Shown here: positions 1 to 8,648 of the stretch, in pieces
Numbering within the stretch: the stretch's first letter is position 1
How the letters are laid out: every line of letters begins with the position of its first letter
Assembly: GCF_001761485.1 (NCBI RefSeq)
Contig: NC_090772.1
Span: forward strand, 2,602,501-2,666,500
Reading direction: 5' to 3'
DNA from: Yarrowia lipolytica
Lineage: Eukaryota; Ascomycota; Dipodascomycetes; Dipodascales
Length of the DNA stretch: 64,000 nt
Position numbers and translations under genes: made by a program
The notes under the pieces: generated by a model
Databases searched by the model: none
The model's input: only the letters and a program-made list of their open reading frames with translations
What the model was told of the DNA's origin: nothing

Positions 1-254
1 TGCCATCCTATTTTTCAAGGTTCAGTTTCAGCTTGTTAATGAAATATCTTGGCTGGCATTGATGCAACCCAATGTAAACACCAGCCAGTTACAGGACAAG
101 ACAAGTCAGGACAAGACGGATTCTTGACCTCATGGACCACATGGAGATATTGGGGCTTCTAATCCCAAAGAGAATGGGTCAATGGAGTGCAATGTGTTCC
201 TTCAGACCTATATAAATGAACCCAGCAACGTCAATGGCTTGTGTACAGATAATC
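1..254. other. Intergenic, left edge
   Basis: No gene is visible. The right end is the promoter of the small membrane protein gene that starts at 255; it carries a TATATAAA box at 209-216. Confidence 0.5.
209..216 (+). promoter_or_regulatory. TATA box of the small membrane protein gene
   Basis: TATATAAA lies about 40 bases before the ATG at 255. An in-frame ATG at 216 overlaps this box, so that ATG is unlikely to be inside the mRNA and the downstream ATG is preferred. Confidence 0.45.
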
Positions 255-581
255 ATGTCTTCTCACTTCTCCTATGCTGGTTCTATGGAGGCCCAGGACA
301 ACTACGACATGTTCGACATTGATTTCGACAGACCTTACCGACGGTGGTTCTATCTGGGCTTTCTGGTTCCTGTTTTGTGGGTCTATCTCGCTCTCAAGGG
401 TGGAATTGAACTGTGGAAGCTGTCGAGAACCAACATTTCTCCCCATGCTCCAACCGCTATCGAGTTGCATGCTCAAAAGCTCTCTTGTGTTGGTTCTTGG
501 GTGACCAATTCCGTATGTGGGTTGGTTTTTTACGCCGTCTGCGGCTGGACCCTTTATATGATGGTGATGAGTCGGTGGTAG
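255..581 (+). CDS. Small two-TM membrane protein, unknown function
   Basis: The frame encodes 108 residues from the ATG at 255. After an acidic, Tyr/Asp-rich N-terminus there is a conserved-looking patch (RPYRRWFYLGFLVP) that leads into a first hydrophobic segment of about 20 residues. A short polar loop follows, then a second hydrophobic segment near the C-terminus (SVCGLVFYAVCGWTLYMMV). This predicts a small protein that crosses a membrane twice. An upstream in-frame ATG at 216 sits in the TATA box, which is why the later start was chosen; an ATG at 234 is also possible. I do not recognise the family with certainty. The two-TM topology and the TATA box support a real gene, but there is no functional call. 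Confidence 0.55.
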   Translation: MSSHFSYAGSMEAQDNYDMFDIDFDRPYRRWFYLGFLVPVLWVYLALKGGIELWKLSRTNISPHAPTAIELHAQKLSCVGSWVTNSVCGLVFYAVCGWTLYMMVMSRW

Positions 582-1153
582 AAGATGAGAGGGTATGATT
601 TATACGAATTTATTTGAAATATCGGGAATAAATCGAGCTAAATTGAGTTGAATTAAATAAATAGGACAGCCGGCCGATTCTACAGTCCTCCTCCACTGAC
701 ACAAACAAAATTAATATTATATCATACTTGTAGAACCCGTACGACACATTTCCCCAACTTGTTCAACTCGTTCAAGTCATCAAAAATGACACTATCACAC
801 TCAACCGTTTTTTCCCCTCATGTGCTAGACATCCCTCAACGGGACTGACGTGCTACAGTAGCTTACTGCAGCCAAAGGGTATCCGGGCCAACTTCATACC
901 ACTTGGACGGAGAGACAGCTCGTCAGACACGTGACCTCTCCCTCTCCCTCTTCTGTCACGTGACCCCACACTCCACCTCTCGGCCTCTCTGCTTGGAGTT
1001 TTATGCCTGCGCCTATCGTAATTATCTTATTTCTCACCATTACCCAACCTTGTCACATGACGGTGCATAAACCTCCAACATAGAAGTCTAAAAGTGACAG
1101 GTGGAATATTCGCCATTTTCCACAACCGAAACAACAACCACACAGATACAGCC
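582..1153. other. Intergenic, promoter of the cis-prenyltransferase gene
   Basis: AT-rich 3' flank of the left gene, then a CT-rich promoter. It contains CACGTG at 928-933 and a full TCACGTGA palindrome at 956-963, about 190-225 bases before the ATG at 1154. Nothing else is recognised. Confidence 0.45.
956..963. promoter_or_regulatory. TCACGTGA palindrome (E-box) upstream of RER2-like gene
   Basis: An exact TCACGTGA octamer about 190 bases upstream of the ATG, with a second CACGTG core at 928-933. CACGTG is the known binding core of bHLH factors such as Cbf1. Use at this promoter is inferred from position only. Confidence 0.35.
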
Positions 1154-1957
1154 ATGTTGAGCACTTTACCGGGCATCCAGGGGTTTCTGTCGTGGGGAAA
1201 AACCTGTGTGGCTCGCATCCTTGCCACGGGGCCGGTGCCTCGGCATGTGGCCTTTGTCATGGATGGCAACCGACGATATGCGCGAGAACGACAGCTGGAA
1301 ACTCGTGAGGGCCACTCCAAGGGCTTCGAGTCACTCGCCCAGATTCTCGAGCTGTGTTATGATGCGGGCGTGGAAGACGTGACTGTTTTTGCATTTTCGA
1401 TCGAGAACTTCAAACGGACTCCTCGAGAGGTGGAATCGCTGATGGAGATTGCCAAGGAGCGGCTCACACAGATCTGCGAAAGTGGCGAGCTGGCAGAGCA
1501 GTACGGGATCCGAATCCGGGTGCTGGGCAACCGATCCTTGTTGAGAAAGGATGTTGCGGAGCTCTTTGACAAGGCACAGACCATGACCAAGGGACACACT
1601 CGAGCCACCCTCAACATCTGTTTCCCTTACACGTCGCGAGACGATATCGCCCATGGCATCCGCGGGGTCGTCAGAGACGCTGAGAAGGGAGAAATCGAGC
1701 CTGCAGACATCACCGAGCAGACTCTGGCATCTCACATGTACACGGGCAACTCTCCTCCTTTGGACATTCTCATTCGAACGTCCGGGGTGTGTCGATTCTC
1801 CGACTTTATGCTGTGGGAGAGTCATCAGGGCGCTCATATCGAGTTTGTGGACACGCTGTGGCCCGACTTTGGTGTGTGGAGAATGCTGGCGATTTTGTTG
1901 AAGTGGAGTTGGAGAAAAGCATACCTGGCTGACCAGGCCGAACAGGGAAATTACTAG
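1154..1957 (+). CDS. RER2: cis-Prenyltransferase (dehydrodolichyl diphosphate synthase catalytic subunit)
   Basis: Encodes 267 residues of the UPP synthase/Rer2 family. The enzyme adds isopentenyl diphosphate to farnesyl diphosphate in cis to make the polyprenyl diphosphate precursor of dolichol, on the ER or lipid droplets. The sequence shows FVMDGNRRYA near residue 34 with the catalytic Asp of family motif I, then HSKGFESL, TVFAFSIENFKR and, near the C-terminus, DILIRTSG followed by FMLWE. Length matches Rer2 and Srt1 (about 290-340 aa). The ATG at 1154 puts the conserved block at the normal distance from the N-terminus; the frame is open upstream to 1094 without clear homology. In yeasts the active enzyme is a heteromer with Nus1. 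Whether this is the Rer2 or Srt1 orthologue cannot be settled from sequence reading alone. Confidence 0.9.
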   Translation: MLSTLPGIQGFLSWGKTCVARILATGPVPRHVAFVMDGNRRYARERQLETREGHSKGFESLAQILELCYDAGVEDVTVFAFSIENFKRTPREVESLMEIAKERLTQICESGELAEQYGIRIRVLGNRSLLRKDVAELFDKAQTMTKGHTRATLNICFPYTSRDDIAHGIRGVVRDAEKGEIEPADITEQTLASHMYTGNSPPLDILIRTSGVCRFSDFMLWESHQGAHIEFVDTLWPDFGVWRMLAILLKWSWRKAYLADQAEQGNY

Positions 1958-2606
1958 AGCAGGAGACAAAGAAAAGCACATTAATTAATTGATTTGAGAA
2001 TCAGCTGGGGTGTATGGGTTGGTAACGAAGGATACCCTGTCTTGGAATGTAAAGTATCGGGCTGTTTGGTCTGACCAACAAGTACAATACAGTACGACGA
2101 CAGGAATAGGCAGAGACATATAAGTCTTTGATGGTATGATCATGACCTTTGCATTATATACTTGATCCAGCTGAGTATTTACTGAAACTTCTTCTCATCT
2201 TGTAGTGCTTTCACTTTTTCTTTAGTTTTTTTATCCGCTTCAACTGACAGGGAAGTTTTTACTTAATACTTGACTTTTACTTAATGCTAGACCTACAACC
2301 CAACTACAGTACTTGGTGAAATAATGGGGGCATCACAGGATGCTTCAAATGCCCATTAAACCTAGAGATGGCTCCATATAGAAGCCCCTGAGAGGTCAAT
2401 TTCAATCACTCTGGTTCAGTTTATGGCAAACAACAGAAAAATACCACCCAAAATCTCCAAATATTGCCTACCTCGCTCCCTCATATCCATCTCGTATCTG
2501 AACCTTGTTGCCTCCCAACCTCCGAAAATAGGAATGGCATGCATATCATGTTCACCATCTGCCACGTATAAACGCCAGCACTGTGAGGTGGTAAACAAGC
2601 GTGAAA
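1958..2606. other. Intergenic
   Basis: AT-rich 3' flank of the prenyltransferase gene and the promoter of the CASP gene. No gene, repeat or RNA is recognised. Confidence 0.4.
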
Positions 2607-4406
2607 ATGGAAGACAAATTCGAAGCTGCAATCCAAAAGTGGACGGAGATTGATCTGCTGGGGCTGCAGAAACAGCTGGATAAGGAGGGCGAGACCATTG
2701 TGGAGGCACAGACGGACTCCGTGGCGAGCCGAAAAGAGTTGGCCTCCAAAACCAGAGATTTCAAGAAGCTGGAGGACAACGACAAGTTGGAGGGCATCAA
2801 GACACTGCTCAAGGCGTACCAGGGCGAGATTGATCGGCTGACTCAACGAGCTCGCAACTCGGAAACCGCCTTCCTCAACGTCTACAAGCTGCTAGCCGAA
2901 GCTCCGGACCCAAGACCGCTGCTGGAAGCCTCTAGTGACGCTGTGGGTGTAGCGTCAAGCCAGAGTCGGCTCATTGCTGAGAATGCCAAGCTCAGCGAAC
3001 AGGTTGCCCGATATGCCGACTACGACACTCTCAAACAAAAGGTGCTGCGGCTGGAAATGTCCAATGCCGAGACTGTGGCGGCAAAGGTCAAGGCCAAACA
3101 ACAGGAGATGGAGGCCGCCTTTGACGAGGAGCGACGGACGTGGAAGTCTCGAGAAACCGAGCTCACAGAGCAGGTCAACGAGTCCCGTGAAATGGGCAAG
3201 GAACTGAGACGTAAGGTCGAGACTTACGAAGAGAAGCTCGGTGAGGAAGTGGAGGTTCCTAAGACCTCCGCCACCACTGCCATTTCGTCTGCAGAGATGG
3301 AGATTGTCACTTCTGACCTGGAGAAGGCCCAGAGGCGACTTTTGGACCTTGAGGCTCGAAACCTCGATCTCAGAAAGCAGATTGAGGACAAGCCCGATGC
3401 TGTGGTTGACTCGTCGCTTGAGGAGGAAAACAAGGGTCTGCTTGCCCGTCTGGAGGCTGCCAAGCAGCAGCTTCAGTCGGCTTCAGCCTCTGCCCAGGAG
3501 GAGGCTGAGCAATTGAGGAAGACGGTCCAGAGAAGAGAAGACGAGACTGCGGCTCTCAAGGCCCGTCTGGCGGCTCAGACTGACTACGACGAGCTGAAGC
3601 GGGAATTGGAGGTGTTCCGGTCGGTGGAGTTTTCGCAGGAGTCCGAAGACCGAGAGTCCCTGGAGCACATGCTGCTTCAGAAGAACAAAAAACAGCAGTC
3701 TGATCTGACAGTACTTCGAAACAAAACAAAGGAGTATGAGGAGACGATCGCCAAGCTCACCAAGTCACTACAGGATGCCAAGACTTCTTACGATAAGGCA
3801 TCTACGTTGAATGCTCGTCTTGAGTCCGACTTGACTACAACTTCTCTTGGATCAGTTGCTGGATCCATCGCACCCTCCCGTCGAACCACCAGAGGAGGCC
3901 CCAGTGGACGTCTTTCGCCCACTTCGTCGATCATTGGAGGTTATGATCGATCTGTGCAGTCCGGAGGAGGAGGCTCGGATCTGCTTCCCATCATCACCCA
4001 GCAGCGAGACCGTTTCAAGGAGCGAATCGCGCAGCTGGAAGACGAGCTGAGAAAGAACTTTGCCCTCGTGTCCGAGCTTCGTCAAGAGGCTGCAGTACTC
4101 AAGTCAGACAACCTCGAGCTCTACGAGAAGACTCGATACATGGCATCTCATGCTGCCAGTGGCACAAAGGCGCCCACCACCACAAATACCGCATCCAAGT
4201 ACAGAGATGCCTACGAAGAAGGTCTGACGCCATTCCAACAGTTCAGAGGCAGAGAGACAGATAGAATGTATTCGAGACTGACTCCGATTGAGCGGGTCAC
4301 GCTGGCGTTGGCCAAGGGCATTTTGAGAAACAGAATCACCCGAAACTGCTTCTCAGCGTATGTTTTGGCGTTGCATATTGTTACCGTGATGCTTGTGGCA
4401 GCATAG
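2607..4406 (+). CDS. COY1: Golgi CASP-family protein (Coy1)
   Basis: Encodes 599 residues. The N-terminal block resembles CASP/CUX1 proteins: FKKLEDNDKLEGIKTLLKAY, then IDRLTQRARNSETAFLNVYK and LLAEAPDPRPLLE. A long coiled coil fills roughly residues 100-400. A Ser/Gly-rich linker follows, then a second coiled coil and the conserved C-terminal block (FQQFRGRETDRMYSRLTPIER). The last 20 or so residues form a single membrane anchor. This is the normal architecture of a tail-anchored Golgi golgin involved in COPI-dependent intra-Golgi retrograde transport, known in S. cerevisiae as Coy1. The start is the ATG at 2607; the codons just before it are in frame but begin with GTG, not a normal eukaryotic start. 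Confidence 0.92.
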   Translation: MEDKFEAAIQKWTEIDLLGLQKQLDKEGETIVEAQTDSVASRKELASKTRDFKKLEDNDKLEGIKTLLKAYQGEIDRLTQRARNSETAFLNVYKLLAEAPDPRPLLEASSDAVGVASSQSRLIAENAKLSEQVARYADYDTLKQKVLRLEMSNAETVAAKVKAKQQEMEAAFDEERRTWKSRETELTEQVNESREMGKELRRKVETYEEKLGEEVEVPKTSATTAISSAEMEIVTSDLEKAQRRLLDLEARNLDLRKQIEDKPDAVVDSSLEEENKGLLARLEAAKQQLQSASASAQEEAEQLRKTVQRREDETAALKARLAAQTDYDELKRELEVFRSVEFSQESEDRESLEHMLLQKNKKQQSDLTVLRNKTKEYEETIAKLTKSLQDAKTSYDKASTLNARLESDLTTTSLGSVAGSIAPSRRTTRGGPSGRLSPTSSIIGGYDRSVQSGGGGSDLLPIITQQRDRFKERIAQLEDELRKNFALVSELRQEAAVLKSDNLELYEKTRYMASHAASGTKAPTTTNTASKYRDAYEEGLTPFQQFRGRETDRMYSRLTPIERVTLALAKGILRNRITRNCFSAYVLALHIVTVMLVAA

Positions 4407-5613
4407 ATGGGGAGGTAGAAAAGTGAGATAACCGGTAAACAGGAAGCGGTAACCCTGGAGTGCCACTGGGTGGTGGCTGTATGTATTGATTGTATACTTG
4501 ACTGACATGGAGTGTAAGTAGTGTGCGGAGGAGGTGTATATATTAAGGAGGCTACAATGGAAAGCTTGCTGCCGGTTGATATGGTCTGTAGCTACTTGCA
4601 GCGTAGTGCACACTGTGTTGGCGTTGTATGGTCTTCTTGAAGAGAGGTGTCACTGTATTATCGCCATAAGCCATACCAGTTCTGAGTACAAGTACAATGA
4701 GTACAGGTCTGAGAATAATGTCCAAGTAGGGCTATATTGTCCAAATTTGCTTTCCAAATTTGCCGCCCAGACAATCAGATTGTCTCTCTCCATCGTCTAG
4801 CAGAGTTGAGCCAGTATCCAGCAGAATGATTCTAGATTTGAGATACATAATTACTCAATCCAGAGGAACAATACATATATATCTAGAGATAAGCACATGG
4901 TCGTACACCCTTTTTTGAGTGTTCCGTGTATCCCTTCGGTACATTATTGCTAGTGTATGTACTGTATGCACAGGAGAGCAAGTAGGAGAGCCCGTGAGCA
5001 GAGTTCAGAGCCGTGAGCCGAGCCGAGCCGAGCCGTGAACAAAGGGGAACTCATACCAAACCAAGTGTCAACATTAGCTTACTTGAGAAGTTGGTGATAA
5101 TGATGACCAAGAATGCTTATGATTCTCATTGCACGCAGTCTTTTGATTCACACCATGTCATTTGAGTTCAGATAATGCACCGCTTGCAACCTTATCGCAA
5201 CACCATCTAGTGGACTTATTTGAGTGTCTCTTCTTCCAACGAGATTAGTGATTGTTTTGAGTCTTCTTGTCGTCTTTATCTCTTCTCTATCAATCTTTAC
5301 CAGTCTCAACAAACAAGAGTATGACGACAAATGATACTTTTCTCCAATAACTAAGTTTTTACAGATTGTTATCCGATATCTAAAACATACCGTAGCTGTT
5401 CCTATGCCCATGATCTCTTCGTCAGAACCCAAGACAGTCATCAAGTCAATTGAATGTTCGGATACTTCAGTTTACATCAAATTTAGACAGCTAACTTTAG
5501 ATGTTGGTCGATGAACGGTGTATATTAGAGAGATCTTAGCAATTACTGTGATCCTGATGCTAACTGTACTTGAATAAAAGAACTCCACCATAAGGTTGAC
5601 CATTCTGAGAAGC
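4407..5613. other. Intergenic
   Basis: No gene is recognised. There is a small GCCGA-type repeat around 5015-5035 and otherwise AT-rich sequence leading to the 5S rRNA terminator. Confidence 0.4.
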
Positions 5614-5618
5614 AAAAA
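5614..5618 (-). terminator. Pol III terminator of the 5S rRNA gene
   Basis: A run of five T on the minus strand begins directly after the 5S 3' end. Confidence 0.75.
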
Positions 5619-5738
5619 GAATTGCAGCACCAAGGATTCTCGTATGGTCTCCCACTACAATACTAACTGGGCTCTCTGGTGCTTGACTATGGCTGATCGG
5701 ACGGGAAGCCGTATTTTCACCAGGATATGGCCGCAACT
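5619..5738 (-). rRNA. 5S ribosomal RNA gene, dispersed copy
   Basis: On the minus strand the 120 bases start AGTTGCGGCCATAT, continue with the universal fungal 5S block CCCGTCCGATCA and with GTAGTGGGAGACCATACG, and finish GGTGCTGCAATTC. The two ends pair as helix I of 5S rRNA (GTTGCGGC against GCTGCAAT with two wobble pairs). A T5 pol III terminator follows at once. The species is known to carry 5S genes scattered in the genome, many fused behind tRNA genes. This copy is not fused: the nearest tRNA is about 700 bases upstream, some 250 once the LTR is discounted. A few positions differ from the fungal consensus in the internal control region (for example GTCAAGC where GTTAAGC is usual), so a diverged or weakly expressed copy is possible. 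Confidence 0.88.
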
Positions 5739-6202
5739 GAAAATGTTAGGAAACGATCTTCTTTTGGTATTTCTTGTGTCTACGGCACGCGCACCATCGA
5801 CCATCGTCGGAGCTCAGTTGCTGTCTCCTGCATCAACTGTCAGTCCTGCACCTCTCGATCACCGTCTGTCGGTATGACGTCCGGGCGTCGCGATGATGGC
5901 GACTACGGACATCCAGCAGCGTTGACGTTTGCCTGTCAACTCTCGAGAGTGGATCCCGCCAGTGCCCTTCGGGCAAGGATCCACTATTGTGGGGGTCTGT
6001 CGAGTCCCCCAGGGCTCGACCGTCACCTTACGGCCCCGTCGGTTGGTCCGGTGCCATTATTATAAATAGCTCTCATTTACCATGTATTGAATACAACAGT
6101 TATCTCTCCAGCAGTTTAATCAGTAGCTTCTTTACTCTATAAGAAGCCCGTTCAGTGAGTACTTACGACGAAGGGCCAGTGGGCCTGTGTTCTAACAGAA
6201 AA
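5739..6202. repeat. 5-bp target-site duplication (GAAAA) flanking the solo LTR
   Basis: GAAAA occurs at 5739-5743 directly before the LTR and again at 6198-6202 directly after it. The left copy abuts the first base of the 5S gene. Confidence 0.85.
5744..6197 (+). mobile_element. Solo LTR, probably Ty3-like (fossil)
   Basis: A 454-bp element begins TGTTAG and ends CTAACA, the inverted TG...CA ends of LTR elements, and is flanked by a perfect 5-bp duplication. A TATAAATA box at about 6057-6064 suggests the element reads on the plus strand. It contains GC-rich hairpins around 5950-6030. There is no internal coding region, so this is a solo LTR left by recombination. Insertion exactly at the start site of a pol III gene is the known habit of Ty3-type elements, which are present in this species. 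The family name within the species cannot be fixed here. The identical target duplication argues for a fairly young insertion. Confidence 0.82.
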
Positions 6203-6417
6203 TATTAGATGTTGAAGTCACTTGAAAGGTGGAGACGTGTCACGTGACCGCAATCTAGAATGAAGAAAAAAACCGTTATTTTGGGGTCATTTTGGGCTTT
6301 CCATACCAGAGATTCTTGTATGTACTGTGATTTAGTAACTTGTCTCTATCAGTGTTCCATCAGACTAGACAGACGGTGGGATACACATGCAAAAAGATAT
6401 CTCTCTGTGATACTGGC
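6203..6417. other. Spacer between solo LTR and tRNA-Glu
   Basis: Short spacer with a TCACGTGA palindrome at 6240-6247. No gene is seen. Confidence 0.4.
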
Positions 6418-6423
6418 AAAAAA
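6418..6423 (-). terminator. Pol III terminator of tRNA-Glu
   Basis: Six T on the minus strand, 22 bases past the tRNA 3' end. Confidence 0.7.
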
Positions 6424-6445
6424 GAAACTGACACCAGGTCACGTG

Positions 6446-6526
6446 CTCCGATACGGGGAATCGAACCCCGGTCTCCACGGTTCTCAACCTGAGAGCGTGA
6501 TGTGATAGCCCCTACACTATATCGGA
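6446..6526 (-). tRNA. tRNA-Glu(CTC) with a 9-nt intron
   Basis: On the minus strand: acceptor TCCGATA pairs with TATCGGA, discriminator G. The D arm, T arm (GGTTCGATTCC B box) and anticodon stem TCACG/CGTGG match eukaryotic tRNA-Glu closely. The anticodon loop reads C-T-CTC-A, then nine extra bases (GGTTGAGAA), then C38. This is the canonical intron place between positions 37 and 38. The mature length is 72 nt. A CACGTG sits directly against the 3' end at 6440-6445. Confidence 0.93.
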
Positions 6527-7093
6527 CTGGTGAAGGTCGGGCTTCGTTGGGCGTAGTTCAGAAAGGAGAAGCGTGCGGGAGGCAGAGAAAAATTCGAGAT
6601 ATAAACAGTCATTTAATGATTTGAGATTATGGGTGAGTGTATGGATTATTTCGGTTGGTGGATAATCTGAAAACAGCGTCAGAGCATTGCAGATGACGTT
6701 CTGAGTTACTTAACCCCTTTTTGTTAAGTTTGTTAAGTTGTAGTTGGATACTTTAAGGAAGTTCAACGGATACAATGTGACCAGCATTGTTGTCGTACAG
6801 GCCTATGTGTCACGTGATTGTAGGATTCAATTGTTCTTATTTCATAGAAGTGTCTCGACAGCCTTTTTTTGGTTTTAATTTAATCAATATTTGTCAGTTC
6901 AACCGTTGTAATCGGTTCATACAGCTGAGTTCACATGTTGGAATAATGCTGAAAGTTTCGGCGGTGTTTTTTTTAACAGAGGCACGCAAAAATACGACAC
7001 CGTCTGGGGTGCGATATAATAGAAGCACCAAAATCAGGGAAATTAAAAAAAATTAATAAAATAAAAATAAAAATAAAAAAACCTCTCGTTTTC
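6527..7093. other. Spacer between tRNA-Glu and tRNA-Ser
   Basis: AT-rich spacer with TCACGTGA at 6810-6817 and an A-rich tract near 7046-7080. No gene is recognised. Confidence 0.4.
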
Positions 7094-7099
7094 AAAAAA
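7094..7099 (-). terminator. Pol III terminator of tRNA-Ser(CGA)
   Basis: Six T on the minus strand, 7 bases past the tRNA 3' end. Confidence 0.7.
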
Positions 7100-7106
7100 G
7101 TAACAC

Positions 7107-7198
7107 CGACAACTGCAGGATTCGAACCTGCGCGGGCAAAGCCCAACAGATAGTACGGTTATTCGAATCTGTCCCGTTAACCACTCCGGCAAGTTGCC
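7107..7198 (-). tRNA. tRNA-Ser(CGA) with a 10-nt intron
   Basis: On the minus strand: acceptor GGCAACT pairs with AGTTGTC, discriminator G. The long variable arm (TGGGCTTTGCCCGC) and B box GGTTCGAATCC are typical of class II tRNA-Ser. The anticodon stem ACAGA/TCTGT encloses T-T-CGA-A, an intron of ten bases, then A38. The mature length is 82 nt. In S. cerevisiae the CGA isoacceptor also carries an intron. Confidence 0.93.
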
Positions 7199-7261
7199 TG
7201 GATGTTGGAATCGGCGCGACGAATACCACCAATATCTGTAAAAACGCTGCAAAACCCACCC

Positions 7262-7266
7262 AAAAA
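7262..7266 (-). terminator. Pol III terminator of tRNA-Gly
   Basis: Five T on the minus strand, 4 bases past the tRNA 3' end. Confidence 0.65.
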
Positions 7267-7269
7267 GAA

Positions 7270-7357
7270 TGAGCGGTAGGGGAATTGAACCCCTGGCACC
7301 TGCTAGCAATCAAATTGTTAATGGAAGGCAGATATGTTACCACTACACCAACCGCCC
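7270..7357 (-). tRNA. tRNA-Gly(TCC) with a 17-nt intron
   Basis: On the minus strand: acceptor GGGCGGT pairs with ACCGCTC (one G-T pair), discriminator A. The D arm, B box GGTTCAATTCC and anticodon stem TCTGC/GCAGG are all present. The loop reads C-T-TCC-A, followed by a 17-base intron and then A38. The mature length is 71 nt. The 5' end lies 72 bases upstream of the tRNA-Ser(CGA) 5' end, on the same strand. Confidence 0.92.
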
Positions 7358-8129
7358 GAATTTTCTTGACATTTTTAGCGTTGGAGACTTAAGACGCGTG
7401 CAAGATCAACAAACCGCAGCGCACATCGCAAAGATTTAGAAGTGTATGGTTTATTGAACGCCAATAACCCGGCTTACTAGGTATATAGCTGTAATGAATC
7501 ATTAGAATAAAAAAAAATATCGGTAAAAAAAAATTCAGTGAAATTTTGCTTAAAAACCGTTTCAGAGATTTTTCAACTGTTTAATTTGGGGCTCTTGATA
7601 TGTTTGACGTCTTTTATGGCTCAAAAAAACGATCTTCTTACCAAGTTCTCGTCCTATGAAAGGCAGAACACGCACTGGCATGTGACATTTTAGAGAGCAG
7701 TTCATCGCAGACTGGGTCCACAGAGGTGTCGCAGGATCTAATGGAAATCTATTTCATGTTCAATCAATGAGTCTTCCCTTCAATCCTTCTTGCGCAAGTG
7801 ATACTGTCGTTTCTCGATTGTTGCACTGTTGTTACTTGACCCACACCACCGTACTTGAGTGTTTAGTTAAGTATCAACAACCTGTGTGACCATCTGTTAG
7901 GTTACTAGGGGTTATACTTATTTTGCCATCACTGAATTTAAGTAATCAAATCACGTGACATGGACATCTCACGTGCCTGAAACCAACTGCAATCCACCGA
8001 CACTCGTACCAGTACAAGTATTCGTACAAGTACATAGTATTCATAACCGTTCGGACAGATCTGAACTCTAAATATACGCGTGCATGAGTGAGATGAGACC
8101 AACAGAAATGAATCTCTGTATCACACAAC
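7358..8129. other. Intergenic, promoter of DUO1
   Basis: AT-rich. Contains TCACGTGA at 7951-7958 and another CACGTG at 7970-7975, about 155-180 bases before the DUO1 ATG. No gene is recognised. Confidence 0.4.
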
Positions 8130-8648
8130 ATGTCAGTGCGGGATTCATTACTGGGGCTCAAGGAGTCGATGGAAACGCCGTTGGCACAGGATCCCCGAGA
8201 GCGCGAGGATCAGCTGCAGAAGGAATTGCGACAACTGCAAGAGCTGAACCTGGTGATTGAAAACACTCGTGAAGCAGTGCGAGCAGCCACGCTACATGTC
8301 GAGACCGTCCAGGCCAATGTCAACTCGTCGCACCTACTGGCAGATAAATGGAACACCATCATGGCGCAAACCAGCCACACATACTCGCTTCTCAACGACT
8401 CCACGTGGCATGGGCGTATGGCGGAACAGGAACAACACGAGCAACGAATGCGAGAACTGGAGCTCCAACATCAACGAGAAGAGGAGGACAGACTGCAACG
8501 AGAAGCCCAGATGGCGGAACAGGCCCAGATCCAGGCAAAACAGGAGGAAGAGAAACGGGAGAGACAGGAACGAATGAAGAGGAGGTTGTATAGAGGAGGA
8601 TCAGTCAGAGGAGGAGGGATCCGAAGAGGGGGGGTCAGACGTGGCTAA
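8130..8648 (+). CDS. DUO1: DASH complex subunit Duo1
   Basis: Encodes 172 residues. Residues about 28-100 carry the Duo1 block: LQKELRQLQELNLVIENTREAVR, then VETVQANVNSSHLLADKWNTIMAQTSHTYSLL followed by Trp. The DASH/Dam1 complex forms rings around kinetochore microtubules and couples chromosomes to depolymerising ends in mitosis. The C-terminal half is a charged helix rich in Glu, Arg and Gln. The last 25 residues form an RGG-like basic tail (RGGGIRRGGVRRG), which may contact microtubules or nucleic acid; that is inference. The length is near that of other yeast Duo1 proteins, which vary at the C-terminus. The ATG at 8130 is the first in the frame. Confidence 0.85.
   Translation: MSVRDSLLGLKESMETPLAQDPREREDQLQKELRQLQELNLVIENTREAVRAATLHVETVQANVNSSHLLADKWNTIMAQTSHTYSLLNDSTWHGRMAEQEQHEQRMRELELQHQREEEDRLQREAQMAEQAQIQAKQEEEKRERQERMKRRLYRGGSVRGGGIRRGGVRRG

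Noticed and set aside
216-254. N-terminal extension of the first gene from the ATG at 216
   Set aside because: This ATG overlaps the TATA box, so it is unlikely to be transcribed within the mRNA.
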